From assembly GCA_020832905.1 (NCBI GenBank), contig JAJHRG010000001.1:1-64000 (forward strand): 64,000 nt of DNA. The letters run 5' to 3'. Both the position numbers and the translations under genes were made by a program. Below are positions 25,918 to 34,539 of the stretch, in pieces (the first letter of the stretch is position 1; the number at the start of each line of letters is the position of its first letter). The notes beneath the pieces are model-generated. The model was not told where the DNA came from and did no database searches. It saw only the letters and a program-made list of their open reading frames with translations. The DNA is from Thermoproteota archaeon (lineage in GTDB: Archaea; Thermoproteota; Methanomethylicia; Methanomethylicales; Methanomethylicaceae).

Positions 25918-26721
25918 ATGAGTTTAAAGCTACTTGAGGAAATTTGTAAAATAGAAATAGATGCAATATCAAAAATTCCAGAAAAAGAATATTCAAAATT
26001 TATTAAAATTGGTGCTGGAGGTGATAAAACAAAATTTATAGATTTAGTAGCAGAAGAAGCTACAATTTCTTACTTAGAAAAAATTGGATATGAAGGAAGA
26101 ATTATAAGTGAAGAAATTGGTGAAAAAAGATTTGGTAATAAAGATTATCCAATAATAATATTAGATCCAATAGATGGTACAACAAATGCCATAAGAGGTA
26201 TGATTCCATATTCTATATCAGTGGCTATTTCTAATGGTCCAATGTTATCTGATGTATATGCTGGAGTAGTATTAGAGATTCCATCAAATAGAATTTTTAA
26301 AGCTGAAAAAAATAAAGGAGCATATTTAAATGATAGAAGAATTTATGTTAGTAATACTACATCATTAAAAAATGCTATTATTGGAGTTGATATGAAAGTA
26401 AGAGGAAAAAGATATTGTATAAGAGAATTACTACCATTAATTTTCTTAGTAAAACAAATAAGAATTCTTGGATCAGCTTCATTAGAACTTTGTTATGTAG
26501 CAAGTGGCTCATTAGATCTTTACATAGATAATAGAGGATTATTAAGAATTACAGATATTGCTGCTCCTTATATTATTATAAAAGAAGCTGGAGGAAAAAT
26601 ATTGAAAATTGATGGTTCTGAATTAGATTGTCCAATTAGTTTAAAGGAAAGAATTTCACTAATTGCAGGAAACAGTGAAATATGTAAAGAAGTCTTATTG
26701 AAAATAAGGAGAAATTTTTAA
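25918..26721 (+). CDS. inositol monophosphatase / fructose-1,6-bisphosphatase family protein
   Basis: A 267-residue Mg2+-dependent sugar-phosphate phosphatase. Metal-binding motifs are GGDKTKFIDLVAEEA (about residues 38-52), ISEEIG (about residue 68) and LDPIDGTTNA (about residues 81-90), with the C-terminal LRITDIAAPYII containing the third metal-site Asp. Archaeal members often act on both inositol-1-phosphate and fructose-1,6-bisphosphate; the substrate cannot be decided here. A leaderless start is likely. The gene ends 24 bp before pyrB but seems unrelated to the pyrimidine operon. Confidence 0.9.
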   Translation: MSLKLLEEICKIEIDAISKIPEKEYSKFIKIGAGGDKTKFIDLVAEEATISYLEKIGYEGRIISEEIGEKRFGNKDYPIIILDPIDGTTNAIRGMIPYSISVAISNGPMLSDVYAGVVLEIPSNRIFKAEKNKGAYLNDRRIYVSNTTSLKNAIIGVDMKVRGKRYCIRELLPLIFLVKQIRILGSASLELCYVASGSLDLYIDNRGLLRITDIAAPYIIIKEAGGKILKIDGSELDCPISLKERISLIAGNSEICKEVLLKIRRNF

Positions 26722-26745
26722 ATATTCAAATTTATCTAGTTGATA

Positions 26746-27724
26746 GTGGGTTTTTCTGAACGACTTAAGAAGAAGATTTATAAAAAGAGATATAATATCA
26801 ATAAGAGATTTTACAAGAGAAGAATTAGATTTCATTATTGAAACTACTGAAAGAATAGAAAAAGAAGGACATAATAGAAATTTATTAAAAGATAAATGCA
26901 TAGGTCTATTATTTTATGAGCCTAGTACAAGAACAAGATTAAGTTTTGATGCTGCAGCACAATTACTTGGAGCTACTACTATATGGTTTGCAGGAATTGA
27001 AGGAACATCTGTAATGAAAGGAGAAACATTAAAAGATACCATAGAGACTGTAGCAAATTATGTAGATTTAATAGTATTAAGACATCCATATGATGGTGCT
27101 GCAAGATGGGCTGCAGATGTTACAACAAATAGAATGAAAAGAGGTCATAAAAAAGTTCCTATAATTAATGGAGGTGATGGAAAAAATGAGCATCCAACAC
27201 AAGCAATGCTAGACTTATATAGTATAAAGAAAACACAAAAAAGAATTGATGGCTTAGATATAGCAATTGTAGGAGATTTAAAATATGGTAGAACTGTACA
27301 TTCTTTAGCTTATGCATTAGCATTATATGATTGTAGAATAAGATTTGTTGCACCAGAAATTCTACAAATTCCTGAACATATAGAAGCATATTTAAAAAGA
27401 AGAAATGTAAAATATACGAAACATTCAAAAATAGAAGAAGTAATTTCTGATGTTGATATAATATATATGACAAGAATACAAAAAGAAAGATTTCCTGATG
27501 AAAATGAATATAATAAAGTAAGAGGAATATTCAAATTAAATAGAAGTATGTTATCTAAAGCAAAAACAACTATGCGAGTATTACATCCTCTTCCTAGAGT
27601 TGATGAAATTTCAGTAGATGTTGATGAGGATATAAGAGCTTATTATTTTGAACAAGCAGGAAATGGAATTCCAGTAAGAATGGCTTTACTTTCATTAATA
27701 TTAGGAGGTGAAGAAAATGAGTGA
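26746..27724 (+). CDS. pyrB: aspartate carbamoyltransferase catalytic subunit, start region disrupted
   Basis: The product transfers carbamoyl phosphate to aspartate. FYEPSTRTRLSFDAAA (carbamoyl-phosphate loop), GDGKNEHPTQAMLDLYS and HPLPRVDEIS are diagnostic. The frame holding the conserved N-terminus (RDIISIRDFTREEL) is open back to 26747 but contains no ATG, GTG or TTG before 27014, which lies inside the enzyme. A GTG at 26746, about 26 bp after TTTAAATA, starts VGFSERLKKKIYK in another frame; losing one base of the A-run at 26782-26786 would join it to the enzyme. Alternatives are an ATA start at 26780 or CTG at 26756. It overlaps pyrI by 8 bases. Confidence 0.85.
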
Positions 27725-28208
27725 ATATACAGCTAATGTAAAATTAAATACTACAAAGAAGGGATTAATAGTTAGATTAATAAAAGATGGTACTGTAATA
27801 GATCATATTCCACCAGGAAAAGGAATTAAGATAGCAGAATTATTAAATTTATTTAATCAAGATTCTGTTGTAATAATAGGTCAAAATTTAGAAAGTACAA
27901 AATATGGTAAGAAAGATATAATAAAAGTTGAAAATAGATTTCTAAAAAGTGAAGAATATAATAAGATTTCACTAATTGCTCCATATGCTACAATAAATAT
28001 AATTAAAAATTATGAAATTGTAGAAAAGAAGAAAGTAGTAATACCAGATGTACTTGAAGATGTTGCATTATGTAATAATGCAAATTGTATATCAAATAAA
28101 GAACCTGTACCATCTAAGTTATATGTTATAAGTAAAGAACCACTTATAGTTATGTGTCATTATTGTGGATATGAATTTTCAGGAGAAAATATTAGATTAA
28201 AAACATGA
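27717..28208 (+). CDS. pyrI: aspartate carbamoyltransferase regulatory subunit
   Basis: This 163-residue subunit has the nucleotide-binding N-terminal domain (LIVRLIKDGTVIDHIPPGKGIKIAELL) and a C-terminal zinc domain with four cysteines in CNNANC and CHYCGYEF. It carries allosteric CTP/ATP control of PyrB. ATG at 27717 follows GGAGGTGAAGAAA, and the preceding GTG at 27708 in the same frame is less likely. The start lies inside the pyrB stop region, so subunits are made in coupled fashion. Presence of PyrI supports feedback regulation of the operon's first step. Confidence 0.95.
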   Translation: MSEYTANVKLNTTKKGLIVRLIKDGTVIDHIPPGKGIKIAELLNLFNQDSVVIIGQNLESTKYGKKDIIKVENRFLKSEEYNKISLIAPYATINIIKNYEIVEKKKVVIPDVLEDVALCNNANCISNKEPVPSKLYVISKEPLIVMCHYCGYEFSGENIRLKT

Positions 28209-28209
28209 G

Positions 28210-29463
28210 ATGAGAATTTTGTCAATACTAATAAAAAATGGAATAGTAATTACTCATAAGGAAATTTTTAATGCAAATATATTCATAAAGAATGGAAAAA
28301 TTCATAGTATAACAAAAGATGAAGTAAAAGCAGATATTATAATAAATGCAGAAGATAAAATAGTAATGCCAGGTGTTATAGATGCACATGTACATTTTAG
28401 ACAGCCAGGGGGAAAATCTGAAGATTGGGAAAGTGGTTCTAAAGCTGCAGTTGCAGGTGGAGTAACTACAGTAATCGATATGCCAAATAATATACCACCT
28501 ACAATTACAATTAATAATTTAATAAAAAAGAAAGAAATCATAGAGAAAAGTAATACCTTAGTAAACTATGGACTTCATTTTGGAGTAACAGAAGATAATT
28601 TAGAAGAAGTAAAAAAGGTAATTGGAAGAGATTTAAAAAGACCTTTAGTTGCTTCTGCTAAAATATTCATGGCAAAATCTACTGGAAATTTATTAGTAAG
28701 AAATTTAAATGTAATAGAGAATGTAGTAAGAAGTTCAAAGTTAGTTACTGTTCATGCTGAAGATGAAGAAATTATAGAAAAGTTTCCTTCAAGACCAAAA
28801 TTAGCAGCTATATCAGCAATAAGTAAATTGCTACCTTTTGCTAATCTTGGAAAGATTTGTATACTTCATATAACTTCAATTGAAGAAGCTAAATTAGCAT
28901 CTCCTTTTTATAAAGAAGTTACTCCACATCATTTATTCTTAAATTCTTCAATTTTAAGTAAATTAGGAAATTATGCTAAAGTTAATCCTCCATTAAGAGA
29001 TGAAAAAGATAGATTATCTCTATGGGAGGCTTTAAATAATAATCTAATTGATTATATTGCATCAGATCATGCTCCTCATTTAAAAGAAGATAAAGAAAAA
29101 GAAGATGCACCATCAGGTGTACCAGGTGTAGAAACAATGCTACCATTAATGATGAATGCAGCTTTAAATAAATTAATTTCACTTCAAAAATTAGTAGAAT
29201 TAATGTGTTATAATCCATCAAGAATTTTTGGATTAAAAAATAAGGGAGTAATAGAAGTTGGTGCTGATGCAGATATTGTAATAGTAGATAGAAAGCTTGA
29301 AAGAAAAGTAAGTGCTGATGAATTACATTATAAATGTAAATGGACTCCATATGAAGGTATGTATTTAAAAGGATGGCCTGTTATAACAATAGTTAATGGA
29401 AAAATAGCATATAAAGATGGAGAATTCTTTCAAATTAAAGGAAATGAGGTTATATATGAATGA
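28210..29463 (+). CDS. pyrC: dihydroorotase
   Basis: A 417-residue amidohydrolase cyclising carbamoyl-aspartate to dihydroorotate. The metal motif DAHVHFRQPG (about residues 58-67), the Lys/His ligands (ASAKIFM about residue 155, TVHAEDE), ITSIEEA, and the catalytic Asp in IASDHAPH (about residues 283-290) are all present. C-terminal GADADIVIVD and the SADELHYKCKWTPYEGM pattern are usual for dihydroorotases and separate it from hydantoinases. It starts one base after the pyrI stop and overlaps pyrD by 4 bases (ATGA). Confidence 0.95.
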   Translation: MRILSILIKNGIVITHKEIFNANIFIKNGKIHSITKDEVKADIIINAEDKIVMPGVIDAHVHFRQPGGKSEDWESGSKAAVAGGVTTVIDMPNNIPPTITINNLIKKKEIIEKSNTLVNYGLHFGVTEDNLEEVKKVIGRDLKRPLVASAKIFMAKSTGNLLVRNLNVIENVVRSSKLVTVHAEDEEIIEKFPSRPKLAAISAISKLLPFANLGKICILHITSIEEAKLASPFYKEVTPHHLFLNSSILSKLGNYAKVNPPLRDEKDRLSLWEALNNNLIDYIASDHAPHLKEDKEKEDAPSGVPGVETMLPLMMNAALNKLISLQKLVELMCYNPSRIFGLKNKGVIEVGADADIVIVDRKLERKVSADELHYKCKWTPYEGMYLKGWPVITIVNGKIAYKDGEFFQIKGNEVIYE

Positions 29464-31073
29464 AATTTGAACTTCCTAATGAAAAATTAGTAATTCCATC
29501 AGGTATTGTAGCTACTACACCTGATATAATAAAGACATTAGAAGATACTGAAGGATTAGGAGTAATTACTACTAAAAGTATTGGATTATTTGAAAGAGAA
29601 GGTTATAAAGAACCGGTTATAGCAGGAGTAAGTGGATCTTTAGTAAATGCAATAGGATTAGCAAATCCTGGTATTGATGAGTATATTAAAGAAATAAAAG
29701 AAATATATCCAATTAAGAAAATCTTAATGACATCTATTTTTGGTTCTTCAGCTGAAGAATTTGTAGAAATTACTATAAAATTAGAAAAGTATACTGATTG
29801 GATAGAATTAAATTTATCATGTCCAAATGTAAAAGGTTATGGAATTGCAATTGGAAGTTCTCCTAAATTAGTTAAAGAAATTGTTTCTTCAGTAAGAGAA
29901 ACTACAGATTTACCAATATTTGTTAAGTTACCACCTATACCAGGATATATAGGACATATTGCAAAAATAGCAGTAAAAGCAGGTGCTAATGGAATAACTG
30001 CAATAAATACCGTAGGACCATTAGTATTCCTAGATTCATTAACTGGAAAACCTATACTTTCAAATATTTATGGAGGATTATCTGGTATTGCTATAAAAGA
30101 AATAGCATTAATGTGCATTAGAGAAATAAGAGAGAAAGTAAATGTTCCAATAATTGGTATGGGAGGAATTACAACACCACAAGATATTGAGGAATTCAAA
30201 AAAGCTGGAGCTAATCTCTTTGGTATAGGAACTGTATTAATGGGTATGAATACAAGTAAATTAAAATCATTTATAAAAGAACTTTCATTAGGAAGAATAT
30301 CTGATAGACCTAAAGTACCTTTAGAATATAAAGAATATGAAATTAAAGAAGTTTGGGGATCAGATACAACAAAAGTCTTAGTACTAAATGGTTCTATAAA
30401 AGCATTACCTGGTCAATTTGTATTTGTATGGATTCCAAATATTGGTGAAAAACCATTTTCTTTAGCATATAGTAATCCTATAACATTACTAGTAAAGAAA
30501 GTAGGACCTGTTACTTCTTATATAACATCATTAAAAGAAGGAGATAAATTACTAATAAGAGGACCATATGGTAATTTCTATATTCCAAATTCAAATGTAA
30601 ATTTAGTTGCAGGAGGAACAGGAATTGCACCAATTTATTTTATAGCAAAAGTTTTCAAAGATAAAGTTTCATCAATTTGTATAGGAGGTAAAAGTATTTC
30701 AGAGATTCCACTTTATGATGAATTAAGAGAAATTACAGATGTAAAAGTTGCAACAGAAGATGGAAGTCTTGGAATTAAAGGATTAGTTACAGACATAATA
30801 GAATTAAATAATGGAGAGTATTTTAATTGTGGTCCTGAAAAAATGCTTATTAAAGCTTCAGAAATAGAATCAAAAGCTGTTAATCCATCTAAAATATTTT
30901 GTTCAGTAGAAAGATATATGAAATGTGGAATAGGAATTTGTGGAAGTTGTGCATTAGATGGACTTAGAACTTGTGTAGATGGTCCTATTATTCCTTATTC
31001 TATATTAAAAGCTGGAAGAGATTTTGGTAATTATAAGAGAAGTCCAAGTGGAAGGAGAATTAGAATTGAGTGA
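29460..31073 (+). CDS. pyrDK: fused dihydroorotate dehydrogenase PyrD - electron transfer subunit PyrK
   Basis: One 537-residue frame joins two proteins that are usually separate. Residues 1 to about 285 are a class 1B dihydroorotate dehydrogenase: LNLSCPNVKGYG with the catalytic-base Cys, VKLPP, INTVGPL and IIGMGGITTPQDI at the FMN phosphate site. Residues about 286-537 are PyrK: FAD motif KPFSLAYS, NAD-binding VAGGTGIAPIYF, and [2Fe-2S] cysteines 489, 494, 497 and 505 in KCGIGICGSC and LRTC. The fusion would channel electrons from dihydroorotate through FMN, Fe-S and FAD to NAD+. Overlaps of 4 bases with pyrC and 8 bases with pyrE mark tight coupling. Confidence 0.93.
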   Translation: MKFELPNEKLVIPSGIVATTPDIIKTLEDTEGLGVITTKSIGLFEREGYKEPVIAGVSGSLVNAIGLANPGIDEYIKEIKEIYPIKKILMTSIFGSSAEEFVEITIKLEKYTDWIELNLSCPNVKGYGIAIGSSPKLVKEIVSSVRETTDLPIFVKLPPIPGYIGHIAKIAVKAGANGITAINTVGPLVFLDSLTGKPILSNIYGGLSGIAIKEIALMCIREIREKVNVPIIGMGGITTPQDIEEFKKAGANLFGIGTVLMGMNTSKLKSFIKELSLGRISDRPKVPLEYKEYEIKEVWGSDTTKVLVLNGSIKALPGQFVFVWIPNIGEKPFSLAYSNPITLLVKKVGPVTSYITSLKEGDKLLIRGPYGNFYIPNSNVNLVAGGTGIAPIYFIAKVFKDKVSSICIGGKSISEIPLYDELREITDVKVATEDGSLGIKGLVTDIIELNNGEYFNCGPEKMLIKASEIESKAVNPSKIFCSVERYMKCGIGICGSCALDGLRTCVDGPIIPYSILKAGRDFGNYKRSPSGRRIRIE

Positions 31074-31722
31074 ATTAAAAAAAGAATTTGCAAAATTCTT
31101 ACTTGAAACAAAAGCAGTAAAATTTGGAGAATTTAAATTAAAAAGTGGAAGAATTTCACCATATTTTATTAATATTGGAGAAATAATAGATGGAAAAAGT
31201 ATATCAAAACTTGGAGAATTCTATGCAAAAGCAATAGTAGAATACAATATTATTAATGAAATTGATGTATTATTTGGTCCTTCATATAAAGGAATTCCTA
31301 TTGTTGTATCTACAGCAATTGCATTAAATAATATGTTTGGAATTTGTAAGAGATTTGCATTTAATAGAAAGGAAGAGAAAAAATATGGAGAAAAAGGTAT
31401 TATAATTGGTGAGATAAGAGAAGGAGATAGAGTATTAATACTTGATGATGTTATAACTACTGGAGAAACAAAAGAAGAAATTCTAAAAATAATATCTTCT
31501 TTTAATGCAAAAGTATGTTTTATTATTATTGCAGTAGATAGATTAGAAAGAGGAAAAACAAATTTAACAGCAATAAAGGAATTTGAGATAAAATATGGTA
31601 TACCTATAAGAGCAATAGTTACTATAGAAGATATAATAAAAACTGCTTTGGAAATGAATTATATTAGAGAAGAAGATCTAGAAAAAATTGTGAAATATTT
31701 AAAAGAATATGGAGGAAAATAA
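31066..31722 (+). CDS. pyrE: orotate phosphoribosyltransferase
   Basis: It converts orotate and PRPP to OMP. The PRPP-binding motif VLILDDVITTGET (about residues 123-135) and FKLKSGRISPYFIN near the N-terminus are diagnostic, and FGPSYKGIPI forms the other substrate loop. TTG at 31066 (SELKKEFAKFL) was chosen because family members begin there and GGAAGGAG lies upstream; a TTG at 31024 in the same frame would add 14 residues read from within pyrDK. The gene overlaps pyrDK by 8 bases and is 2 bp before pyrF. Confidence 0.92.
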   Translation: MSELKKEFAKFLLETKAVKFGEFKLKSGRISPYFINIGEIIDGKSISKLGEFYAKAIVEYNIINEIDVLFGPSYKGIPIVVSTAIALNNMFGICKRFAFNRKEEKKYGEKGIIIGEIREGDRVLILDDVITTGETKEEILKIISSFNAKVCFIIIAVDRLERGKTNLTAIKEFEIKYGIPIRAIVTIEDIIKTALEMNYIREEDLEKIVKYLKEYGGK

Positions 31723-31724
31723 TT

Positions 31725-32429
31725 ATGAAAATAAAAAGAGATAAAAGTATAATAATTTCATGTGATATTGAATCAATAAATGACTTAATAAGAATAGTTT
31801 CTCAAACATATGATATTGAAGAAGTTAGTGGTTACAAAATAGGACTTAGTTTAGCTTTACGTTATGGTCTTCCTTATGTAGTTTCAGAAATTAGAAAAAT
31901 TACAGAAAAGTCAATTATATATGATCATCAAAAAGGAGGAACTGATGTACATCATATATCAAAAATTTTTTCAAATATATTAAAAACTAGTAATATAGAT
32001 TATGCAATACTATTTCCATTATGTGGACCTTCTTCTGAAACTTCATGGATAGAAGCACTTAAAGAAGTAGGAATTACACCAATAGTTGGTGCTATAATGA
32101 CAATAAGTGATTTCTTAAGTAGTAATGGAGGATTTATAGATGATGATGCACCTTTAAAAATTTTTAAAATTGCTGCTCAATTAGGAGTAAAAGACTTTGT
32201 TCTTCCAGGGAATAATTATCAAATACTTGAAAAATATAAAAAAGAAATTGATACAATAGTAGATTCACCAATATATTATATTCCAGGAATAGGAGAACAA
32301 GGTGGAGAAATAACTATATGTTCAAAAATAATGAAAAAAAGATGGCATGCAATAATTGGAAGAAGTATCTATAAATCAGAGGATATAAGAAGTACAGTAA
32401 TAAATTTCACTAAGTTAATTCAAGCTTAA
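31725..32429 (+). CDS. pyrF: orotidine 5'-phosphate decarboxylase
   Basis: A 234-residue TIM-barrel enzyme that makes UMP from OMP, the final gene of the operon. The catalytic region is IIYDHQKGGTDVHHI, in which Asp, Lys and Asp fall as D-H-Q-K-G-G-T-D, the archaeal subgroup pattern differing from the usual DxKxxD spacing. The phosphate-binding end VLPGNNYQILEKYK and IPGIGEQGGEI are present. The start has GGAGGAAAATAATTATG upstream. It converges with the UPF0147 gene 10 bp downstream. Confidence 0.92.
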   Translation: MKIKRDKSIIISCDIESINDLIRIVSQTYDIEEVSGYKIGLSLALRYGLPYVVSEIRKITEKSIIYDHQKGGTDVHHISKIFSNILKTSNIDYAILFPLCGPSSETSWIEALKEVGITPIVGAIMTISDFLSSNGGFIDDDAPLKIFKIAAQLGVKDFVLPGNNYQILEKYKKEIDTIVDSPIYYIPGIGEQGGEITICSKIMKKRWHAIIGRSIYKSEDIRSTVINFTKLIQA

Positions 32430-32439
32430 TAAGTTATAA

Positions 32440-32697
32440 TTAGTCTGTAACTTGTTCAAGTAAACTAATTGCTTGCCATATAGCAGTTCTAGCAAATAAT
32501 GGAATATTAGGATCCTGAGTACATTCTTCTAAAATACTTATAGCATTAGCTGCTCTAACTGCATTACTATATGTAGTACCTTGAAGTATTTTAATAGCTT
32601 CAGAAGCTGCTCTTCTTATATTTCTTGGAATACCAGTATCTTCTGCAACTCTTTGTAATATAGTAATTGCTTGATTCATTTTTTCAATACTACTCAT
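32440..32697 (-). CDS. UPF0147 family protein
   Basis: An 85-residue helical protein matching archaeal UPF0147: EKMNQAITILQRVAEDTGIP, NIRRAASEAIKIL and NAISILEECTQDPNIP. The sequence looks like tandem short helical pairs, each ending in a D-x-x-IP turn, so it may be a small HEAT-like repeat. Function unknown, broadly conserved in archaea. The reverse strand upstream carries GGTGAGAATTT before the ATG. Confidence 0.9.
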   Translation of the reverse strand: MSSIEKMNQAITILQRVAEDTGIPRNIRRAASEAIKILQGTTYSNAVRAANAISILEECTQDPNIPLFARTAIWQAISLLEQVTD

Positions 32698-32879
32698 AAA
32701 TTCTCACCAATTATTAAATTCAAATAGTTTAGTTTTTATTCTTTTATTTTTCTAGTTTATTTCCTCTATTTAAATATATACATAAAATTATTCCATTAAA
32801 AAAGTAAATAAAGAAGATCTAGTTTAGAAAGTAAAGTAATAATAATTTTGAATTAGAATTATAAAAATGGTGAATAAAG

Positions 32880-33233
32880 TTGGTAATTCGTAATGAAGTA
32901 ATTAAGAGAAGTGCAGAATTATTGAGAGCAGGAGCAACAATGTTAAATGAATGTTGTCCTGAATGTAAGATTCCTTTATTTAAATTAAAAGGTGGAGAAG
33001 TAATATGTCCTTCTTGTGAAAGAAAAGTCATATTTGTAAAAACTGATGAAGAAGAAAAAGAACTATTAGAAGTCTTAAAGAGTAGTCAACTTGAAGAAGA
33101 AATAAGTAAAAAAATAGAAGATATAAGAAGAAAAATAGTAAATAGTAATGATCCTGAAGAAATTGAAAGATTAGCTAAGACACTTTCAACTTTGATTGAT
33201 TTAAAGGAGAAAATACGTCGGAAGAAGACTTAG
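32880..33233 (+). CDS. UPF0148 / SSSCA1-like zinc ribbon protein
   Basis: A 117-residue protein whose N-terminus [36 protein letters not shown] is the Sjogren's syndrome autoantigen-1-like zinc ribbon, with CCPEC and CPSC supplying ligands. The C-terminal half is a charged coiled coil. The likely start is TTG at 32880, because an in-frame stop lies three codons upstream and no ATG precedes the conserved helix. Its end overlaps the convergent XPF nuclease gene by 59 bases. The function in archaea is unknown. Confidence 0.85.
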   Translation: MVIRNEVIKRSAELLRAGATMLNECCPECKIPLFKLKGGEVICPSCERKVIFVKTDEEEKELLEVLKSSQLEEEISKKIEDIRRKIVNSNDPEEIERLAKTLSTLIDLKEKIRRKKT

Positions 33234-33894
33234 AACCATATTTTCCTGAAACTATAGTCTTTATTAATTTTGCTTTCTTTGGTCCTATTCCATCAACCAT
33301 CATTAATGCTCTTTCACTTGCAGTAAATATTTTTTCAATACTACCAAAGAAAGAAAGTAATTTTTTTGCAGTTTTTAATTCAATCATAGGAAGACTTGCA
33401 ACAACATATTCTCTTACTTCATCTAGTGTTTTAGGCTTTCTTCTTCTATCCTTTAGAGAAATAGTCTTTAGCTCTTCTTTTTTTCCTTCTCTTTTTGCCA
33501 AAGCAATTATAAATTTAGCTGCTTCTTCAGTATTTTCTGCCATTAAAATAGGTACACCATAATCTAAAATTAATGAAATCATTGCTCCTCGTATTGCTTC
33601 TATACTTATATCTCTTATAATTGGACCTTTTCCTTCAATTATTATAATAGGCTTTTCATAATATTTTCTTAAGTAACTAGCTTGTTCAAATAGTCGTTTA
33701 TCTATAATAGAATTTGCAAAATCTTCAAATGTTTTTCTTTCTACTACTAATCTTTCAGATAATAAATAATCTCCAATAGGAAGATTTGCAAAATTTATTT
33801 TTGCACCCAATTTTATTAATTCATTAATAATTTTTGATTCCTTTTCTCTATAATCAGCAACTATTAAGATTTCACTATTAACTAATTTTGTCAT
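33175..33894 (-). CDS. xpf: XPF/ERCC4-type 3'-flap endonuclease
   Basis: A 239-residue nuclease of the short crenarchaeal XPF form, without the helicase domain of Hef. The nuclease motif [12 protein letters not shown] (ERKxxxD, about residues 51-62) with upstream VADYREKES and PIGDY is followed by a tandem helix-hairpin-helix domain ([28 protein letters not shown]). It cuts branched DNA in repair and recombination, usually with PCNA; no clear PIP box is visible in the tail. The last 59 bases overlap the UPF0148 gene on the other strand. Confidence 0.93.
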   Translation of the reverse strand: MTKLVNSEILIVADYREKESKIINELIKLGAKINFANLPIGDYLLSERLVVERKTFEDFANSIIDKRLFEQASYLRKYYEKPIIIIEGKGPIIRDISIEAIRGAMISLILDYGVPILMAENTEEAAKFIIALAKREGKKEELKTISLKDRRRKPKTLDEVREYVVASLPMIELKTAKKLLSFFGSIEKIFTASERALMMVDGIGPKKAKLIKTIVSGKYGSKSSSDVFSPLNQSKLKVS

Positions 33895-33945
33895 ACATAA
33901 CTATTAAGATAAAAAGAGATATAATTGCTTAACGATTTAAAAATT

Positions 33946-34539
33946 ATGAAGGGATATTTTATTACAATAGATGGAATTGATGGAGCTGGTTCATCTACTC
34001 AAACAAAATTATTAGTAGAAAAATTAAGAGAATTAGGATATGATAGTATTGGAACAAAAGAGCCTAATCCTGATGGTCCAATAGAGCCAATAATAAGATC
34101 AATAATAAAAAAACCTTGTATTTCTCCTGAATTAGAAGCATTATTATTTGCTGCTGATAGAATTTATCATGTTGAATTTTTCATAAAGCCATGGCTTAAA
34201 GAAGGAAAAATTGTTGTAAGTGATAGATATTTAGAATCTTCAATAGCTTATCAAACATCTCAAGGATTGGATGAGGATTGGATATTATCAATAAATAGAG
34301 GAGCTCTTATTCCAGATATTTCTATAATTCTTGATGTTGATCCTGAAATTTCACTTAAAAGAAAAACAGTTCTAGTAGATAGATATGAAAAACTAGAGTT
34401 CTTAAAAAAGGTAAGATTAAAATTTTTAGAAAGAGCAAAAAGAAAGAACTATTATGTAATTGATGCAAGTAAATCTATAATTGAAGTTCATAGGGAAATA
34501 CTTGATTTAGTACTAAATTACATTAGTAAGAAATCTTAG
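33946..34539 (+). CDS. tmk: thymidylate kinase
   Basis: It phosphorylates dTMP to dTDP. The P-loop IDGIDGAGSSTQTK replaces the usual GxxGxGKST lysine with Ser, a variation seen in several archaeal Tmk proteins. The DR motif VSDRYLESSIAYQ and EPNPDGPI are present. ATG at 33946 (MKGYFITIDG) was chosen; the frame is open to a TTG at 33925, but the AT-rich sequence upstream fits a leaderless ATG. The 3' end overlaps the convergent HD-domain gene by 17 bases. Confidence 0.9.
   Translation: MKGYFITIDGIDGAGSSTQTKLLVEKLRELGYDSIGTKEPNPDGPIEPIIRSIIKKPCISPELEALLFAADRIYHVEFFIKPWLKEGKIVVSDRYLESSIAYQTSQGLDEDWILSINRGALIPDISIILDVDPEISLKRKTVLVDRYEKLEFLKKVRLKFLERAKRKNYYVIDASKSIIEVHREILDLVLNYISKKS

Noticed and set aside
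28982-29350. 122-codon Leu/His-rich frame opposite pyrC
   Set aside because: Residue composition is that of a shadow frame in AT-rich coding DNA and dihydroorotase motifs on the other strand are complete.
32698-32866. Possible small gene between UPF0147 and UPF0148
   Set aside because: Only stop-rich AT sequence and promoter-like TTTAAATATATA were seen.
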